The translations under genes were made by a program, and so were the position numbers. A stretch of 64,000 nt of DNA from Amycolatopsis sp. DSM 110486 (GTDB lineage Bacteria; Actinomycetota; Actinomycetes; Mycobacteriales; Pseudonocardiaceae), in the NCBI RefSeq assembly GCF_019468465.1, contig NZ_CP080519.1:4851001-4915000 (forward strand). The letters are read 5' to 3'. The notes beneath the pieces are model-generated. The model searched no databases. It worked only from the letters and a program-made list of their open reading frames with translations, and was not told where the DNA came from. Of this stretch, positions 62,700 through 64,000 are shown piece after piece (position 1 is the first letter of the stretch; each line of letters opens with the position of its first letter).

Positions 62700-63610
62700 C
62701 CACGCTCGAACGGCTGCGTGACCCGGCGCGCGACCATCGGTTCATGGCCGGCGACGGTGCCGCCCTGCACGTCGAGACGTCCGGTCCGGCAGACGCACCG
62801 GTCACGCTCGTGCTGGTGCACGGCTGGACGCAGGACCACCGCACGTGGGACGGCGTCGTCCGGCACCTCGGACCGGCCACGCGGGTGTTGCGCTACGACC
62901 TGCGTGGCCACGGGGGATCGTCGCCGGCTCGACGGGGGGCGGCGACGATCCCGCGACTCGCGGACGACCTCGCCGAGCTGATCGCCGAACGCGTACCGAA
63001 CGGACCGCTCGTGCTGGCGGGCCATTCGATGGGCGGCATGACGATCATGGCGCTCGCCGAACGTCATCCGGACCTGCTGAAGGCGCGCGTCGCCGGTGTG
63101 GCGTTCGTGGCCACGTCGTCGGGCCAGATGGACCGGATCACGCTCGGCATGCCCGGGCCGGCAGGGGCGATGTCGGCGCGGTTCGAGCGGCGGCTGGCCA
63201 AGGCGCTGGCGCACCGCAAGGGCGAACGGCTGCCGTTGAGCCCGGCGATGGTGCGGTCCGGTGCGCGGTTCCTGGTGTTCGGCGACAATCCGAAGCGCGG
63301 CGACGTGAACAGCGTCGTCGACCAGCTGCTGTGCGCGCATCCCGCGAGCCTGGGCGAGTTCCAGGACGCGATCTCCGTGCACGACTGCCGCGTGGCCTTG
63401 CGCGCACTGCGGACCGTGCCCGCGGTGGTGCTGGCGGGGGAGAAAGACCGGCTGTGCCCGCTGCCGCACGCGAAGGTGATCGCCGACGAGCTGCCCGACG
63501 CCGAGTTCATCCGCTACCCGGGCGCCGGCCACATGCTTCCGCAGGAACGCGCGGCCGAAGTCGCCGCGCGGATCAAGACCCTGCTGCCGGCTAGGACCCC
63601 TGCTCCATAA
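62696..63610 (+). CDS. Alpha/beta hydrolase
   Basis: 304 residues. Oxyanion motif VLVHGWTQDHRTWD, RYDLRGHGGSS, nucleophile elbow LAGHSMGGMT (Ser), acid in LAGEKDRLCPLPH and His in YPGAGHMLPQE. Complete esterase/haloperoxidase-like fold. GTG start overlapping the AurF-like stop by four bases, so made with it. It may act on the oxygenase's substrate or product. Confidence 0.9.
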   Translation: MTTLERLRDPARDHRFMAGDGAALHVETSGPADAPVTLVLVHGWTQDHRTWDGVVRHLGPATRVLRYDLRGHGGSSPARRGAATIPRLADDLAELIAERVPNGPLVLAGHSMGGMTIMALAERHPDLLKARVAGVAFVATSSGQMDRITLGMPGPAGAMSARFERRLAKALAHRKGERLPLSPAMVRSGARFLVFGDNPKRGDVNSVVDQLLCAHPASLGEFQDAISVHDCRVALRALRTVPAVVLAGEKDRLCPLPHAKVIADELPDAEFIRYPGAGHMLPQERAAEVAARIKTLLPARTPAP

Positions 63611-64000
63611 GGGACTTCAAAGCCGAGACGGTCGCGGGCACATCCTCGAACACGGGGGTGTGCCCAGTGTCCACTGTGGTCAGTTCCGCGTCCGGCAGGT
63701 GCTCCACCAGGTAGCGCGCGTCCGCCACGGACCGAGCCCGGTCGTGGACGCCGTGCAGCACCCGCACCGGACACCGGATCGACGCGAGCTCCGGCGTCAG
63801 GTCGAGATCGCGCTGGCTCGTCAGCACCTCCAGCGCGGCCTCCTGCGGCACGCGCGCGGCGTACGCGAGCAGGTCGTCACGCAGCTCCACCGGCAACGGT
63901 GAAGCGAACGACCGGTCCAGCACCGCCGCGTGCAGCTCCGGCCCCCAAGCCTGCGAAATCGTCTGAAGGATCCCGTCGACGTCACCGTGGCCCCGCATGT
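63591..64000 (-). CDS. Alpha/beta hydrolase, C-terminal part (runs off the right edge)
   Basis: The last ~136 codons of a gene. IRCPVRVLHGVHDRARSV (strand plus acid Asp) and VDTGHTPVFEDVP (catalytic His) identify the C-terminal half of an alpha/beta hydrolase. The nucleophile lies outside the window. Its end overlaps the end of the convergent hydrolase by 20 bases. Confidence 0.8.
   Translation of the reverse strand, partial: MRGHGDVDGILQTISQAWGPELHAAVLDRSFASPLPVELRDDLLAYAARVPQEAALEVLTSQRDLDLTPELASIRCPVRVLHGVHDRARSVADARYLVEHLPDAELTTVDTGHTPVFEDVPATVSALKSLMEQGS

Overview
The window is one high-GC, densely packed actinobacterial chromosome segment. Many genes start with GTG, neighbouring genes often overlap by 1-8 bases (ATGA or GTGA junctions), and protein families such as GpgS, LpqY-SugABC, RseA, DUF3117, DUF3107 and an Rv1209-like protein point to Actinobacteria close to mycobacteria. 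Gene order from about 5.2 to 49.6 kb follows, from memory, the Mycobacterium tuberculosis run Rv1205 to Rv1239c (LOG, gpgS, tagA, DUF3117, O-methyltransferase, sigE-rseA-htrA-tatB, mrp, DUF1003, MgtE-like, Rv1234, lpqY-sugABC, corA), with insertions. 56.0-60.5 kb follows Rv3212 to Rv3208A. A Pseudonocardiaceae genome of the Amycolatopsis type is my best guess; this was not tested by search.

Layout. 0-5 kb is a variable left edge: a chitinase 5' end, an RHS remnant, a cassette of XRE-cupin regulator, 2OG-Fe(II) oxygenase and nucleobase permease with two copies of a 19-bp candidate operator, and a broken M28 aminopeptidase. 5-8.3 kb holds two LOG-family genes, an acyltransferase and gpgS. 8.2-13.5 kb is a cydABDC operon whose CydA lacks almost the whole Q-loop. 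13.6-18.7 kb holds a PadR-led operon, tag, an enoyl-CoA hydratase, DUF3117 and leucyl aminopeptidase. Two long hairpin elements follow, then a LysR/MFS pair. 21.2-25.7 kb is the envelope-stress block (O-methyltransferase, sigE-rseA, htrA, tatB). 26-36.6 kb holds mrp, a DUF1003/MgtE-N pair, an SPFH protein, twin DUF4190 proteins, an acyl-CoA dehydrogenase, an ECF sigma factor and others. 37-41.4 kb is the trehalose importer lpqY-sugABC.

42.5-48.3 kb has PspC, a TetR/MFS drug-efflux pair, an esterase and a compact three-gene operon (metallophosphoesterase, ParB-like protein, ClpX-type zinc finger plus HTH). 48.3-49.8 kb is a corA unit with a 25-codon Pro-rich leader ORF upstream and a 38-residue membrane peptide downstream. 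50-55.8 kb holds DUF2332, Nudix, PH-domain, PHP, MarC and RecB-like genes. 56-60.5 kb is the rhlE/DUF3107 block. The right edge is a TetR/AurF-like diiron oxygenase/hydrolase cassette with a perfect 17-bp palindrome at its divergent promoter.

The strongest candidates for something undescribed are: the corA leader, where the last codons of the leader ORF are perfectly complementary to the corA Shine-Dalgarno region; the oxygenase/permease cassette with paired operators; the three-gene phosphoesterase/ParB/zinc-finger operon; and the Q-loop-less CydA.
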